From Albugo candida (Eukaryota; Oomycota; Peronosporomycetes; Albuginales; Albuginaceae): a stretch of DNA of 64,000 bases. Within the stretch, counting starts at the first letter, position 1. Every line of letters begins with the position of its first letter. Below, in pieces: positions 43,875 through 55,056 of the stretch. The notes beneath the pieces were generated by a model, which was not told the DNA's origin, did not search any database, and was given only the letters and a program-made list of their open reading frames with translations. The translations under genes were made by a program, and so were the position numbers. The DNA is taken from assembly GCA_905220665.1 (NCBI GenBank), contig CAJNAR010000164.1, positions 620,001-684,000 on the forward strand, given 5' to 3'.

Positions 43875-45556
43875 TTATGATTTTTGGATTCGAATGAAAA
43901 CTGAATTGTCCAACACAGCGGAGAGATCCGGAATTCTAGTCTCGTTCCTGGCGATTTTCTGCAGTGTAGCTAGAACTAAATTTTTCGATTTTGTGTCGTT
44001 CAATTTTGTGTACAGCTTTGCCTGCGCGTTGCCCATCAGTTTTTGAGAGAAAGTTGGTAAGTGCAGAACACGTACGAGTGATTTCAATGCAGGCTTAAGC
44101 TCTGGCTGGATCGAAGTGGAGGTCTGTAAATAAAATTCAGCTTTGTCGAAATCTCGCATTCTGATGTAACATTCTCCAAGTTGTGCAAAAATTCTAGCCC
44201 GAGCACTTGGCGAGCATTGTGGGTTTATTTTCAACATTTCTTGTAACCTTTATCCAGAGCATGAATACACCAAACAATCGAAGTATCTGATACAAGACCA
44301 TACCATTCTACTGCGGATCGACTTGATGAGTTTAATAACTCCTGATTTGAAAACTCTTCGAATGCGGTCAAGATAATAGATTTCACATGGTCCATCTCAG
44401 CTTCCGGAGCCAAATTCAGCGAAAGTTGAAATAGTTCCAAAACATCCTATTCCATATGCGTGAAAATATAAATTAGAAAACATATCTGAACGCAACTGGT
44501 CGGACTCACTTTTTTATTGCACACACTGAATGCAGCGTGCCCTCTTTTCACAAAGTGCATCCAATCATGCGTGCTGGATGCCTGACATTGCTCATAATAC
44601 TTTCGATCGTCCGTTAGACTATCGCTTCCTTTTCCTTTTACAAATGGGGAGAGTGCAAAAAAGCGTTCTTCTGGTGAGATCACTTGTAACTTTTCTTCCT
44701 GTATTGGTATTTTTTTCCAAATCAGCTTTTTGCAACCCGTGAGCTTGAGCGTTCCATCGTACAGTTGGAATATTTCCATCGGAATCGATACATCGTGCAT
44801 GACGTCTATTGAATTATCTTTGATATCGAACAGCGGATACAGGCAATCTTGAACAAATACAGCATTATAAGTTGTCGTTGAAATCAATTCATATCCTATA
44901 AGGTAAAGCGATCAGCTTGACAAAAGCTTCTTTCAGTGTATTTGAATGCTTTTACCTTTTCGTTTACCCAGTTCTATCAAGGCAGCTAGAGAGGAACCAT
45001 GAGATATTCTAATATCACGCTCCTGGACAAAAATAACATTATTGGGGATGGTGGGGTTGAATTCGATTATGATGACGAGTGGGTGATACTGCTTCAAGTC
45101 GTCCCAGATGTGATAGTCCGCTCCATCGATATCGATTGATATCATGTCAAATTGCATTGGAAGGGAAGGACAACATTCTTGGAGGATATATTCTAAGGAG
45201 TGCCTTCCTTCCAGTGTGATTAACATATTTAGACAGGTCACATTGGAGTGCTGAGCATATCGCTGCTTCATTTCGAGATAGCGATCATCATCTGCTTCAA
45301 TGAGAACTCCAAACCAGCGCTCTGGCTGATTATGTAATAGATTATATGAATTGCTCAAATGCTTGCCATCCCAAGCACCAAATTCCACGCACCAACGGAC
45401 TTGTTTGTAATGCGTAGGATTCGCATCAAGTATCGCGAATATCTCTGCAATGACGCCATCTTCTCCACCTTGAGAAGTGATGTTATATCCTTTTTTTATC
45501 AGCCAGTCATTTTTTTTGCGTCGAGGCGGTGCAACCCGTCGAAGGATTTCCGGCAT
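43875..45556 (-). CDS. FkbM-like methyltransferase with C-terminal TPR region
   Basis: Exons 45556-44956, 44895-44510, 44446-44299 and 44239-43875 encode about 499 residues from MPEILRRV. The first half is a Rossmann methyltransferase of the FkbM-like type. It reads TSQGGEDGVIAEIFAILDAN, WCVEFGAWDGKHLSNSYNLL (SAM-binding loop), FGVLIEADDDRYLEMKQRY, FDMISIDIDGADYHIWDDL and ELGKRKGYELISTTTYNAVF. The second half has paired helices of TPR type near the end (IFAQLGECYIRMRDFDKAEF). The third intron (44240-44298, donor GTCTTG) is the weakest call; without it the frame ends at 44231. The substrate is not predictable. The start codon lies only about 44 bp from the stop of the upstream carrier gene, so their transcripts must almost touch or overlap. 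Confidence 0.7.
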
Positions 45557-45599
45557 GGAGTGATAAAGCAACAAGAACGCAAAAGTGTTAGAGATCGGG

Positions 45600-46658
45600 T
45601 TAAAATGACTTTGCTAACACGAAAAGAAAAGTTATGTAAGTTTGTAATTTTTCTTTGATCATCAGCGTCAATGCTGCAGACATGGCTCCCTACACAGCAT
45701 TCTCGGAGGTCAATTTTCAGCACAATTACACAAAGGCTTCAACTTACACGCATGATCTCCGGGCCGAGACCTCGGTAGAGGCCAACGACCCCATCTTCTT
45801 GATACACTTGACGCAATGTATCTAGAGTGCTCTCTTCTTTATTTGATCGAATTTGGCTATCGTAGAGTTCATTTTCGACACTTCCAGGATCGTTCTTTTG
45901 TGTCTGCGCCAGTACTTTGGCTCGGATATATGGGAACAGGATGATTGTTGCAATGGAGCGCGCTATTGCACCCAGAAAAAAAGCCTAAAGGAGCGACAAC
46001 ATGAATTAACGTATGATAGAACTTTTCACAATGCAAAAACCTCTAATGCAGTAAGTGCAAACATATTCCGTTTGTATCGAGAAAGATAAAATACTTTCAC
46101 CCGTTGGAATAAAGTGTACTGGATAGCAGGCTGAAGTCCGAGGATCAAATAAGCTCGTAGGCCTTTGTAAAATCCACTGACGCCACTTTCCGACGCAATT
46201 TGACTAACGATATCAGCAACACTGGGAGAATTCTCGCTGCTCGTTTGCAATCTCGTCGCAATTACTTCCATTGGAATAGTAAGTGGTCGATGTGATATCT
46301 CTGAGAGATACCCAAGGAACAAATCCATTCCAGTGCTCATCGAATTAGTACCATTTGCAGACGACGCTTGTGACAAGAATGTATACGCGTAGAAATACAA
46401 AAACTTGGAAACTGTTGCTTCTGCGGCTTTGTATTGAATGCCACGATATAAAGACATGATAGCTCCCTCACTGTCAATTTTACTCACGGCTTTGCTTTGA
46501 CCTTCTTCGACCTCTTCATGATTTGCAAATGCTTTGTTTTTCGATTGTATGCGAGTCTTTAATGTATCAAGCGGATAGAGAATAGTAGTAGAAAGGAACC
46601 CACCCAGGCCAGCGGCGCATGCCTGAGCTAAAACATCGGAGGAATCAACAGGTGCCAT
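45600..46658 (-). CDS. SLC25 carrier, peroxisomal adenine-nucleotide carrier-like
   Basis: Three exons, 46658-46041, 45984-45748 and 45689-45600, give 314 residues, the standard carrier length. Three repeats are seen. The first has LSTTILYPLDTLKTRIQSKN with the P-x-D-x2-K motif, the second has LTIPMEVIATRLQT, and the third reads ATIILFPYIRAKVLAQTQKN with a degenerate motif. The [G]-x-G-loop helices follow each (GIQYKAAEATVSKFLYFYAY, SGFYKGLRAYLILGLQPAIQ, GLYRGLGPEIMRGAMSAALT). The last repeat and the LAQACAAGLGG start recall PMP34/PNC carriers that exchange ATP for AMP across the peroxisomal membrane. Substrate assignment is tentative. The small last exon (GAMSAALTLMIKEKLQTYI) completes helix 6 and shows that the gene runs to 45600. 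Confidence 0.85.
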
Positions 46659-47008
46659 GATCTCACAAAAAAGATGATTTTTTGGGATGCTTTCTGTCGT
46701 TTAGGGTGATGGTGACACAATACTTTGGGATTATCACACGTTTTTGTCAAGCGGACCGAGCCGCCTGACTATTTTACTAGAATTTCTTGTGCTAAAGTAC
46801 TCTGATGCGCCATCACGATACAGTCAATCTCGTGAAATGTCAAACAGCGTTAAATCTCATTCTTCCAATACCTCCGTATTTCGTCGTCTAGATTTCCTTC
46901 TGCCATTTCATCTTAATATTTCTCGACTATAAAACTAGATGTTATGATGCAGGAAATCAGTATTTTTGCAATATCTATGCCGAAAGCAATATGATACGGT
47001 GACATGAT
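46659..47008. other. Intergenic region, no gene seen
   Basis: About 350 bp between the carrier start and the stop of the next minus-strand gene. It should hold the carrier promoter. Only short frames are present and none is convincing. Confidence 0.4.
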
Positions 47009-48314
47009 CTAAGGTGGTGCACCCATATTCACTTCTCCGTTGAAGATAGCAGCCGCTTTTACGAAACGATCTGACTGTTGTGCTTGCAAGTTCACCATTT
47101 TGCTTAGAAATAGCGGCTCTTGTTGATATTTCATCATGGCTGCCTGTAAAACTTCTTGCGTCAATCCATGTTTCGCATGAATTTCTTTTGAGAGCACATC
47201 TGCTCGCCGAATGTACCTGGATTTGATGAGTTGAGTATACCACAGTCGAATATGAATATCATGTGACTCATACCTTTGATTGATTTCTTCTTCTTTATTG
47301 TCTGGATTGAGCGCGCTCACTTCCACACAAACCTCCTCCATCGCAACATTCAAGGATTCCATGGATTCTTCCATGATAGAGATAAACTAGTCATGAAAGC
47401 CAGTCAGTTTCGAAAAAGAGGATGCGTATCGTTTAAGAATAATCAAGTCACCTTATCCAACGTAAGATGAGAAGGGACCTCAGCTTCCGTCATGGCCGCA
47501 CCCGTCATGACGCGATACAAATCTTGTAGTTTCGCAACTGCTTCTAGCACCTCTTTATCTCCTTCCTCCTCATAGTATTCTGTCGCGGTCCGAACTTCTC
47601 CCTCGGTCGTCTGGTTCTTCTCATACAGTTGTTTCTCAATAACTTTCATCGCCTCTTCGAATTGACCCAACAAATACGACGCGAGCTGATCTTCGGGTAA
47701 TAAACGCCCGCTCTGTGATGATTCTTGTCGAATATTGGCCTCGAGCTTTGCTAGTTGCATCTAGGACAGGGTAAGTCAGAGTCATTAAAAATAGATTCTT
47801 TTCTCGATAAATTTGTGTCGGGTACCACTACTTGACCCATTTGAGCGGTAATTGAATCCAGGATGTTCAAAAGCTGTTCTTTATGTAGGCTGGGAAGTAC
47901 GATGACTTTTTCAGCCTTTTTTGCTTGCGTTATTTCCTTTTGATGATTCTATCATGGTCACATGTGAGATGGGAAAGAATTATACTGTTTAAGAATGCGA
48001 AGGACCTGCTTGTTTTTCATTCGTTCTCGTTGTACTATGTAAATAATAGCTGCAACTGCCGATGCGGCAGCACCAATAATTATTCCTCTGACCATGAATT
48101 CTTTTGTGTGATCAATCAATTGGGACGCCTGAGAGATGTTGCAGTTAGACGCGAGCAATAATGACTTTATAGCCACCCACAATCGATACGATCTGGCAAG
48201 ATGTTCTTTGATGTTGACGGTAGAGCCAAGGTTGCTCGAAGGTATTTCAAATTTTGTGGGAGGAAGACCAGCTGCAAGATGATCACGTCTTCCTTCATTG
48301 CTCAGCGGACGCAA
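47009..48314 (-). CDS. Uncharacterised single-pass membrane protein
   Basis: Five exons, 48314-48006, 47948-47832, 47760-47452, 47386-47274 and 47216-47009, join in phase to give 351 residues. After about 90 N-terminal residues (MRPLSNEGRRDHLAAG) there is one hydrophobic segment (GIIIGAAASAVAAIIYIV) followed by a basic RERMKNKQ. The rest is helical and charged, with predicted coiled coil (LGQFEEAMKVIEKQLYEKN, DKEEEINQR-like segments) and a C-terminus rich in Gln. I do not recognise the family. The N-terminal region may begin later than shown, since a possible 5' exon of the m-AAA protease gene lies on the opposite strand around 48278. Introns are 57-71 nt. Confidence 0.7.
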
Positions 48315-48605
48315 ATCGGCTCTGTAGCTCGTATTCGGAAAAAATCTCTATTTTCTACGCTCCAAAAGTACAAGGTAGATTGCAAAATCCTCAATGTCGT
48401 TTGTGCGGAATTCCGTGATTGTGTGTTGGTCCTGATAGCTCGAGAATAGCTTTTGGCTAAAGCAAGTTGGGAACAAGAGAAAAAGTATTGTGGATAGCAA
48501 GGATAGGCATCGTTCTTTCTTCGATCTGAGTAATAGTGAACATCGTTTCATGCCTATTTAATTGTTACATTACTGATTGTCGCTGCAGCAGTATCAAGGA
48601 CTAGA

Positions 48606-51133
48606 ATGCCCGATCGAAATCCATATCGTTGGCTGATCGAGCGAATCCCTTCTGGTAAGAAGCAAAAAATCATAATATAGTCTAGTAACTCACTCTATAT
48701 CCAGGTTTTGGGCGTTTTATTCCGAAACAAAACGGCAAGCGAGCAGTGAAAGATACTGCGAAGGAAAATTCGAAAAATGGAAGTTCTTCAAAAGGGCAAG
48801 CCAAACCAGAAAATAACGGAAGCAATAAAAATGACCCAAAGAAAAGCGCCAATAAAAACGATGGAAATGGTCCCAAACAGGGACTGGCTTATTTGATCCC
48901 ATTGGCAGTTGTTGGTCTCTTACTATCTGACCTGAGTAATTTCGACAAACCGACACAAGAAATCACGTACCAAGAGTTCCGCAGTTCTTTGTTAGAGACT
49001 GGCAGTGTTGAAAAGCTTGTTGTCGTCAATAACAAGTACGTCGTAGTGTATCTCCATCCTTCATCGTCGGAGGTAGCTATAAAAGATGGTACCAAGTCAC
49101 GAGCGGACAATTACGGTGGAGCACATCGTGATGAAGACCGGACATGGAATAATCGACTCGAATTTGGCCGCGATTTCGCCCACCAATCTGATGATGGACA
49201 ATACCAAAGAGGATCACCATCATTGTCTTCGGCTGATAGAGACGGTTCCATCAATCATAAATTAAAAGCTCATCATCAATACTACTTCAATATCGGAAGC
49301 GTGGAAAGTTTCGAGCGACAACTAGAGCAGGCACAACGTGAAATAGGAATTGCGCCACGTGATTTTATTCCTGTTCAGTATACAAGTGAAGTGAACTTCC
49401 TGTTGGAAATTTTCAAATTCGTACCAACAATTGTTTTGGTTGGTTTATTACTAATGTCCATGCGCGGTCTCGGAGGAGGTGCTCCAGGAGGAGGGGGTGG
49501 GATCGGAAATATCTTTCGTGTTGGAAAATCCCCAGCAAAGAAGATCGTGAAGGAAGACATCAAGATCTCATTCAAAGATGTCGCCGGAGTCGATGAAGCT
49601 AAAAAAGAGATCATGGAATTTGTAGATTTTCTGAAGAATCAAACGCGTTTCACGAAACTTGGTGCAAAAATTCCAAAAGGAGCATTACTTGTTGGTCCAC
49701 CAGGAACCGGAAAAACGCTTCTGGCGAAGGCTACTGCAGGAGAGGCCAGCGTTCCGTTTTACAGTATCTCCGGTTCCGATTTTATTGAGATGTTTGTGGG
49801 GGTGGGTCCATCACGTGTGCGAGACTTGTTTCGAGAAGCTCGAGCAAACGCGCCCTGCATTGTCTTCATCGACGAGATCGATGCTGTTGCTCGCACAAGA
49901 AGCAAGGGCCAGTTCTCAGGTGGAAATGATGAAAGAGAAAACACTCTTAATCAGCTACTGGTTGAAATGGACGGATTCAATTCCACTGAAGGAGTTGTCG
50001 TTCTAGCGGGTACCAATCGCGCTGATATTTTGGATAAAGCGATTTTGCGTCCTGGACGCTTTGATCGTCAAATTACGGTCGAGAAACCTGACATCAAAGG
50101 ACGGCGTGCGATTTTCAAAGTTCACTTAAAAAATCTGGAACTAGACAGCAATATTGATGATTTCGCTCGTCGGCTTGCGGCTCTGACACCCGGTTTTGCT
50201 GGAGCAGAAATCGCAAATATATGTAATGAGGCTGCAATTGTCGCTGCACGACGAAACGCTACTACCATCACGTTTTCGGATTTTGAAAAAGCCACTGATC
50301 GGGTCATCGGTGGACTTGAAACAAATCGGATAATGACACCCGAGGAGAAGAAAATTGTTGCATACCATGAAGCAGGACACGCCGTTGCTGGATGGTTTTT
50401 AGAACATGCGGATCCGTTACTGAAGGTCACCATTGTTCCTCGTGGTAAAGGGTCTCTTGGATATGCTCAATACCTCCCAAAAGAGATCTCCCTGCATAGC
50501 AAGGACGCAATGCTTGACATTATGTGCATGGCTCTTGGCGGTCGTGCCTCAGAGTTTGTCAATTTCGAAGGTCGTATTACCACTGGTGCATCCGACGACC
50601 TGAGGCGAGTCACTCAGATTGCATATTCTATGGTACAACTATACGGTATGAATGATCGAATTGGACAACTTTCTTTTCCAAAAGACGACAGCAGCCTGGT
50701 GGCCGAGAAACCTTATAGTGAAAGGACAGCCGATATTATGGATCAAGAAGCACTCAAGATCGTGAATGCCGCATACGAACGGACCAAGACAATTTTGTTG
50801 GACAAAAAAGAACTGTTGAAGGAACTAGCCGAAGAATTACTCAAGAATGAGACCATCAATCACTCCGACATTGTACGCGTCTTGGGTCCTCGTCCATTTG
50901 GCAACAACAGGACCTACACAGAATATGTAGAAGAATCCTGGCGACAGGCTGATCAACATCAGCTTGAAAAAAAGAAGAAAGAAGAAGAGGAAAAACGTGT
51001 TGAGGCTGCTAATGCAACTGAAACTGAGCAATTAAGTGGCTCAGACAAGCTCGATGAGACAGATGAGGAGGCAGTAGCCAAAGAGCACAAGGATCTGAAA
51101 GAAGATGGAGCAGAAGAGGGAAAATCGCGATGA
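48606..51133 (+). CDS. Mitochondrial m-AAA protease, AFG3-like
   Basis: Exons 48606-48654 and 48705-51133 encode about 825 residues. The first exon supplies [16 protein letters not shown] and the joined N-terminus reads [13 protein letters not shown], as in AFG3L2. There follow two membrane spans ([15 protein letters not shown] and [15 protein letters not shown]), a glycine-rich linker and the AAA module. The module has Walker A GPPGTGKT, Walker [12 protein letters not shown] and the second region of homology. The M41 peptidase follows with the zinc motif HEAGH in [13 protein letters not shown]. All catalytic residues are present. The enzyme degrades and processes inner-membrane proteins facing the matrix. 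A longer presequence from an upstream exon is likely: MITSSFIAQRTQIGSVARIR, starting near 48278, looks like a targeting peptide but I cannot join it in phase. The C-terminus is highly charged ([11 protein letters not shown]). Confidence 0.95.
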
Positions 51134-51484
51134 TCCTCGAACATTCCTCGTCAAGCGGACTGAGTCAAGTGTTTAGCAGATCGAGACAGAAATAAACGCG
51201 AGTAAGGAGTGAAAACATCGTTACTCAAAATCCTATCTAGAAATAAAGCAAGCTGGTGACTGTAATTGAGTGTTACTTCGACTATGATGGTCACGGTTGC
51301 AATGCAACGAGTAGACTAAGTATCGCCGCTGCATTTACGGAATCTTGAACATTAGCGGACCGTTTTGAAAGATTTGAGAGCGTTGTAGAAGCGATTATCA
51401 CATTGTCTATTGTACTGTACACAGCACGTTGTTGAGCTTATGATCCAGATATGCTCAACGCACGTAAGTTGGCAACATGGACCT
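51134..51484. other. Intergenic region, 3' ends of two convergent genes
   Basis: About 350 bp between the AFG3-like stop and the B9D2 stop. It holds only short frames and no recognisable element; it should contain both polyadenylation regions. Confidence 0.4.
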
Positions 51485-52361
51485 TTAGGACTCGAGCACA
51501 GAATATCGAAGGTATATCACACCGACTGCTTCGATCGATATAGCGTGGGAGTTGCTTTGGTTGCCATTCATACATTCAAGAAGTTCTTCCTGATGTTTTC
51601 GACTCGTCGGCAAGTAAGCTAACCTGCTTAGCGTATTCCGAACGGAATGTGATGATAAACGCATGATAGGACCATAAACGACTTGATCTGTAGCGATGAA
51701 TAGTGGGATTGAAGCATGACCACCTACATAGAAGCAAGAAGTGACAACCAGTGCCCGTCTAATCAGACTATCATGCAAAAGACGCACAGAATGAGTGAAG
51801 ACCGAACTTATTCACACTCCAAGCCTGCCCTGAAGTATCAGTCACACGTACATATTTCTTATGTACTAAAAGAAGTACCTCAAGCTCAAACGTTGGCCAC
51901 TTTGTTAGTTCTTCATCCTCTTGGCAAATAAGCTGGAGATCGATCGGATGTCCCCAAACAGCATCAAGTAAGATCCTCGAGGTAGTGTCGTCGATGCTGT
52001 ACGGATCCGAATTATCCGAGACTGAGCACTCACAGCTTTCGTGCCTTGCAAGTTGACTTCGACCATATCCATACGCAACATGAGTCTGACCCGATATTTC
52101 TCCTTGTAGCACTTTCCACGAGCCTTCCGATTGTCCTGAACTTCCAAGAGATTCCGTATCTATTATCGACCGTTCTTGTACCGGCATCGTGTTTGCATCA
52201 GCAAAATGTACGCGCCATTTGCAATAATGCCCTTCTTCCGAGGATAGATTCAAGGCTAATTTGCTACTCCAGAACTCAAAGGATAGAAAAGAAGATCGAG
52301 ATGAGCTTGAGAGCCCAGATGCACCTACAATCTCACCGACAACATATATAGATCTAGCCAT
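51485..52361 (-). CDS. B9D2: B9 domain-containing protein 2 (transition zone)
   Basis: Exons 52361-51879, 51824-51803 and 51723-51485 give about 247 residues starting MARSIYVVGEIVGASG. Similarity to B9D2 as I recall it is clear in four places: VVGEIVGASG, HYCKWRVHF, SWKVLQGEISGQTHV and VWGHPIDLQL followed by WPTFELE. It continues less clearly through AWSVNKFG to the final strand SIEAVGVIYLRYSV. B9D2 forms a complex with B9D1 and MKS1 at the ciliary transition zone, where it controls membrane protein entry. The protein is longer than human B9D2 (175 residues) because of inserts between the first and second conserved blocks and before WGHPID, which may hide unrecognised introns. The middle exon of 22 nt and the GYGF-like region after it are uncertain. 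Confidence 0.75.
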
Positions 52362-52884
52362 TATGTATCTCGCTGATTTAAATATAAATCGACTTGACTG
52401 ATTGCACATTTAAAACATCGTTTATAGAGTCATCTTGTGCGTGCAAAAGCCGAATAGGATTTTGTCTGCTCGATATGGGTATTCTCACTTTTAGATGCAG
52501 TCATAGCATACTGAGTGCCGTGGTATTAGTGAATATAGAGGGACACATAGCATGATGATATTGGTCTTTGGTAGATATGAATGTTATCACTTCTCCGGGG
52601 TGAGACCATATCTGGCTCAATTTTCATGCACACTTCGTAAGCAGTCAAGGCATTTTAGTCAAACTCGCTGATAATTGTGAGGAAGATCTGTCAGATTGGA
52701 ACTCGATCATGAGTCAAGTTGGATAAAAGCTCTTTGACAAGCTAACATGCACTTCTAAGATACAAAAGCGGCCTTTTGCGACAAGACTAATTGACACGAT
52801 GGTGAAAATTAGCTGAATAGTATCTGTGTTTCAATATAAAGAAGCCAGCATTCACTGCTACTGCTACTGGACATTCAGTACGCT
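52362..52884. other. Intergenic region, no gene seen
   Basis: About 520 bp between the B9D2 start and the dihydroxy-acid dehydratase stop, both genes on the minus strand. It should include the B9D2 promoter. I see no conserved frame, repeat or RNA structure. Confidence 0.4.
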
Positions 52885-54845
52885 TTATTCATCTGTGACA
52901 CAACCCTCCGAAGCTGACTTGACGTTTTTGATATACTTAAACAGAGTGCCTCGAGTAGCCTTTAATGGAGGAGGACTCCATGCTCGTTTTCGAGCTTCCA
53001 ATTCATCTGCTGTCACATTAACGAAATCGATACGATTCTGTATTGCATCAACTTTGATCTCGTCTCCATTTCTCACCAAAGCAATTGGTCCCCCTGTCTG
53101 AGCTTCCGGGGTTATATGTCCGATAATAAACCCGTGAGACCCACCAGAGAATCTTCCATCTGTCAACATTGCGACGTCATTTCCAAGTCCAGCGCCCATT
53201 ATTGCAGACGTTGGTGTCACTGCATGAGTTAAGTTAGTGATCGAGAAGAGTATTTCTCAGTATATCTTGTGGTGCAAAACTTACGCATTTCTGGCATCCC
53301 AGGACCTCCCTGCGGACCTTCGTATCGTATGATTACGACACTACCTTTGCTAATTTCGCCACGCTCCAGTGCTTCAAGCATATCTTCTTCTTGATCGTAA
53401 ACCTATGCATAAAAAAATCAGTACAGACTCGAATCGTACACACGTGCTGCCATCAAGTTCAACTCACGCATGCTTTTCCTTGAAACACCAAGCCTTCTTT
53501 TCCTGTTATTTTTGCAACTGAACCTTCGGGGGCAAGATGGCCTCGAAGAATACGCAAGTGTCCAGATGATTTAATCGGGTTTTCCACAGAATGAATAATT
53601 TTGTGATCGTCGGTTAAATCGGAAACCTCGAACAAGTTTTCTCCAAGCGATTTCCCAGTGACGGTCATGCAATCGCCATTTATGATTCCCTTCTTGAGCA
53701 GGTATTTGAGAATTGCTGGAGTTCCACCAACACGATGTATATCCTCCATCACATATTGCCCACTTGGTTTCAAGTCAGCCAAGAACGGGACTCGTTTACT
53801 CGTTTTTTCAAAATCATCAATGCTCAAAGCTACTCCAGCAGCTCGTGCCATAGCAATGAGATGTAGGACTGCATTCGTTGATCCTCCTAGAGCCATCGTA
53901 ACCGCAATGGCGTTATCAAATGCTTCTCGAGTAAGAATATCTCGCGGTTTGATATCTTTCTCTAGCAATAAGCGTATTGCTTTTCCAGTTCCTTGACACT
54001 CATCAATTTTGTCCTTTGAGTTTGCCGGATTGCTGGATGAGTACGGAAGAGATAGTCCCAGTGTTTCGATCGCAGTTGCCATCGTGTTGGCTGTATACAT
54101 GCCTCCGCATGCACCGGCACCTGGACAAGCGTGACGGACGATATCTTGCCGTTCTTTTTCTGTGATTCTTTTTGCAATGTATTCACCGTACGATTGAAAA
54201 GCTGAGACAATATCTAAGACATCACCTTGCGATGAGCAGCCTGCTCGTATAGTTCCACCATAAACCATTAGGGCTGGTCGATTTATACGAGCCATTGCCA
54301 TGATACATCCTGGCATGTTCTTATCACATCCAGGAATACAAATCGTGCCATCATACCATTGACCGCTCATAACAGTTTCAATAGAATCAGCAATCAAATC
54401 GCGGGATTGAAGGCTATAGCACATTCCTTCGGTTCCCCTTGTAAAATAAAAAGCATCAGCCTTTACAAGAAAATAGTAATAGGTCCTCATACATGCTGAT
54501 TCCGTCACTAACGCCAATAGTATTAAAGCGCAAACCTATAAGTCCGGCTTCTTGAACACTCTGCTTCACGTGACCCGCAAGGTCTAAAAGATGCATGTTG
54601 CATGGATTGCCTTCCCACCACATACTTGCTATTCCAATTTGAGCCTTATTCATATCCTCTTCTGATAGTCCTGTTGCATACAGCATTGCTTGCGATGCTC
54701 CCTGAGATTTTGGTTGTGTGATATGACAACTGAATCGATTCAGTGGCCGATCACAATCGGAAGAGAAGCTCATTTGACAATTCCTGACCATTTGTGTACA
54801 TGTAGTACTCCTTTTAGCGGATTGAAGCCGTACTGTTCGCAGCAT
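52885..54845 (-). CDS. ilvD: Dihydroxy-acid dehydratase, mitochondrial
   Basis: Four exons, 54845-54493, 54437-53468, 53402-53285 and 53219-52885, give 591 residues. The start is the first ATG ([15 protein letters not shown]), whose Arg/Ser-rich N-terminus is a typical presequence. The IlvD/Edd family signatures are intact: [13 protein letters not shown] across the first junction, [16 protein letters not shown] (cluster cysteine), [49 protein letters not shown] and [14 protein letters not shown]. The enzyme converts 2,3-dihydroxy-3-methylbutanoate (and the valerate homologue) to the 2-oxo acid, the third common step of valine and isoleucine synthesis, using an Fe-S cluster. This shows the organism keeps branched-chain amino-acid synthesis. 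Introns are 55-66 nt. It is divergent from the gene at 55057. Confidence 0.95.
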
Positions 54846-55056
54846 GATTCTATTTGATCTTAGTGTGCGCAATACAGATATCCCTCACTTTCTCGTTTTT
54901 TCTACTAATTTACTTCTAGCATCACACAATGACAACCAACGCTTTTACAAACTACCAAAATGGTGTTGCCGGTACATTAATGCGGTGATCGCTGACGGTG
55001 AAGCGTAACTGTCAAGATGTATATTGATAGATCACAATTAGATCAGCAGATTGGGA

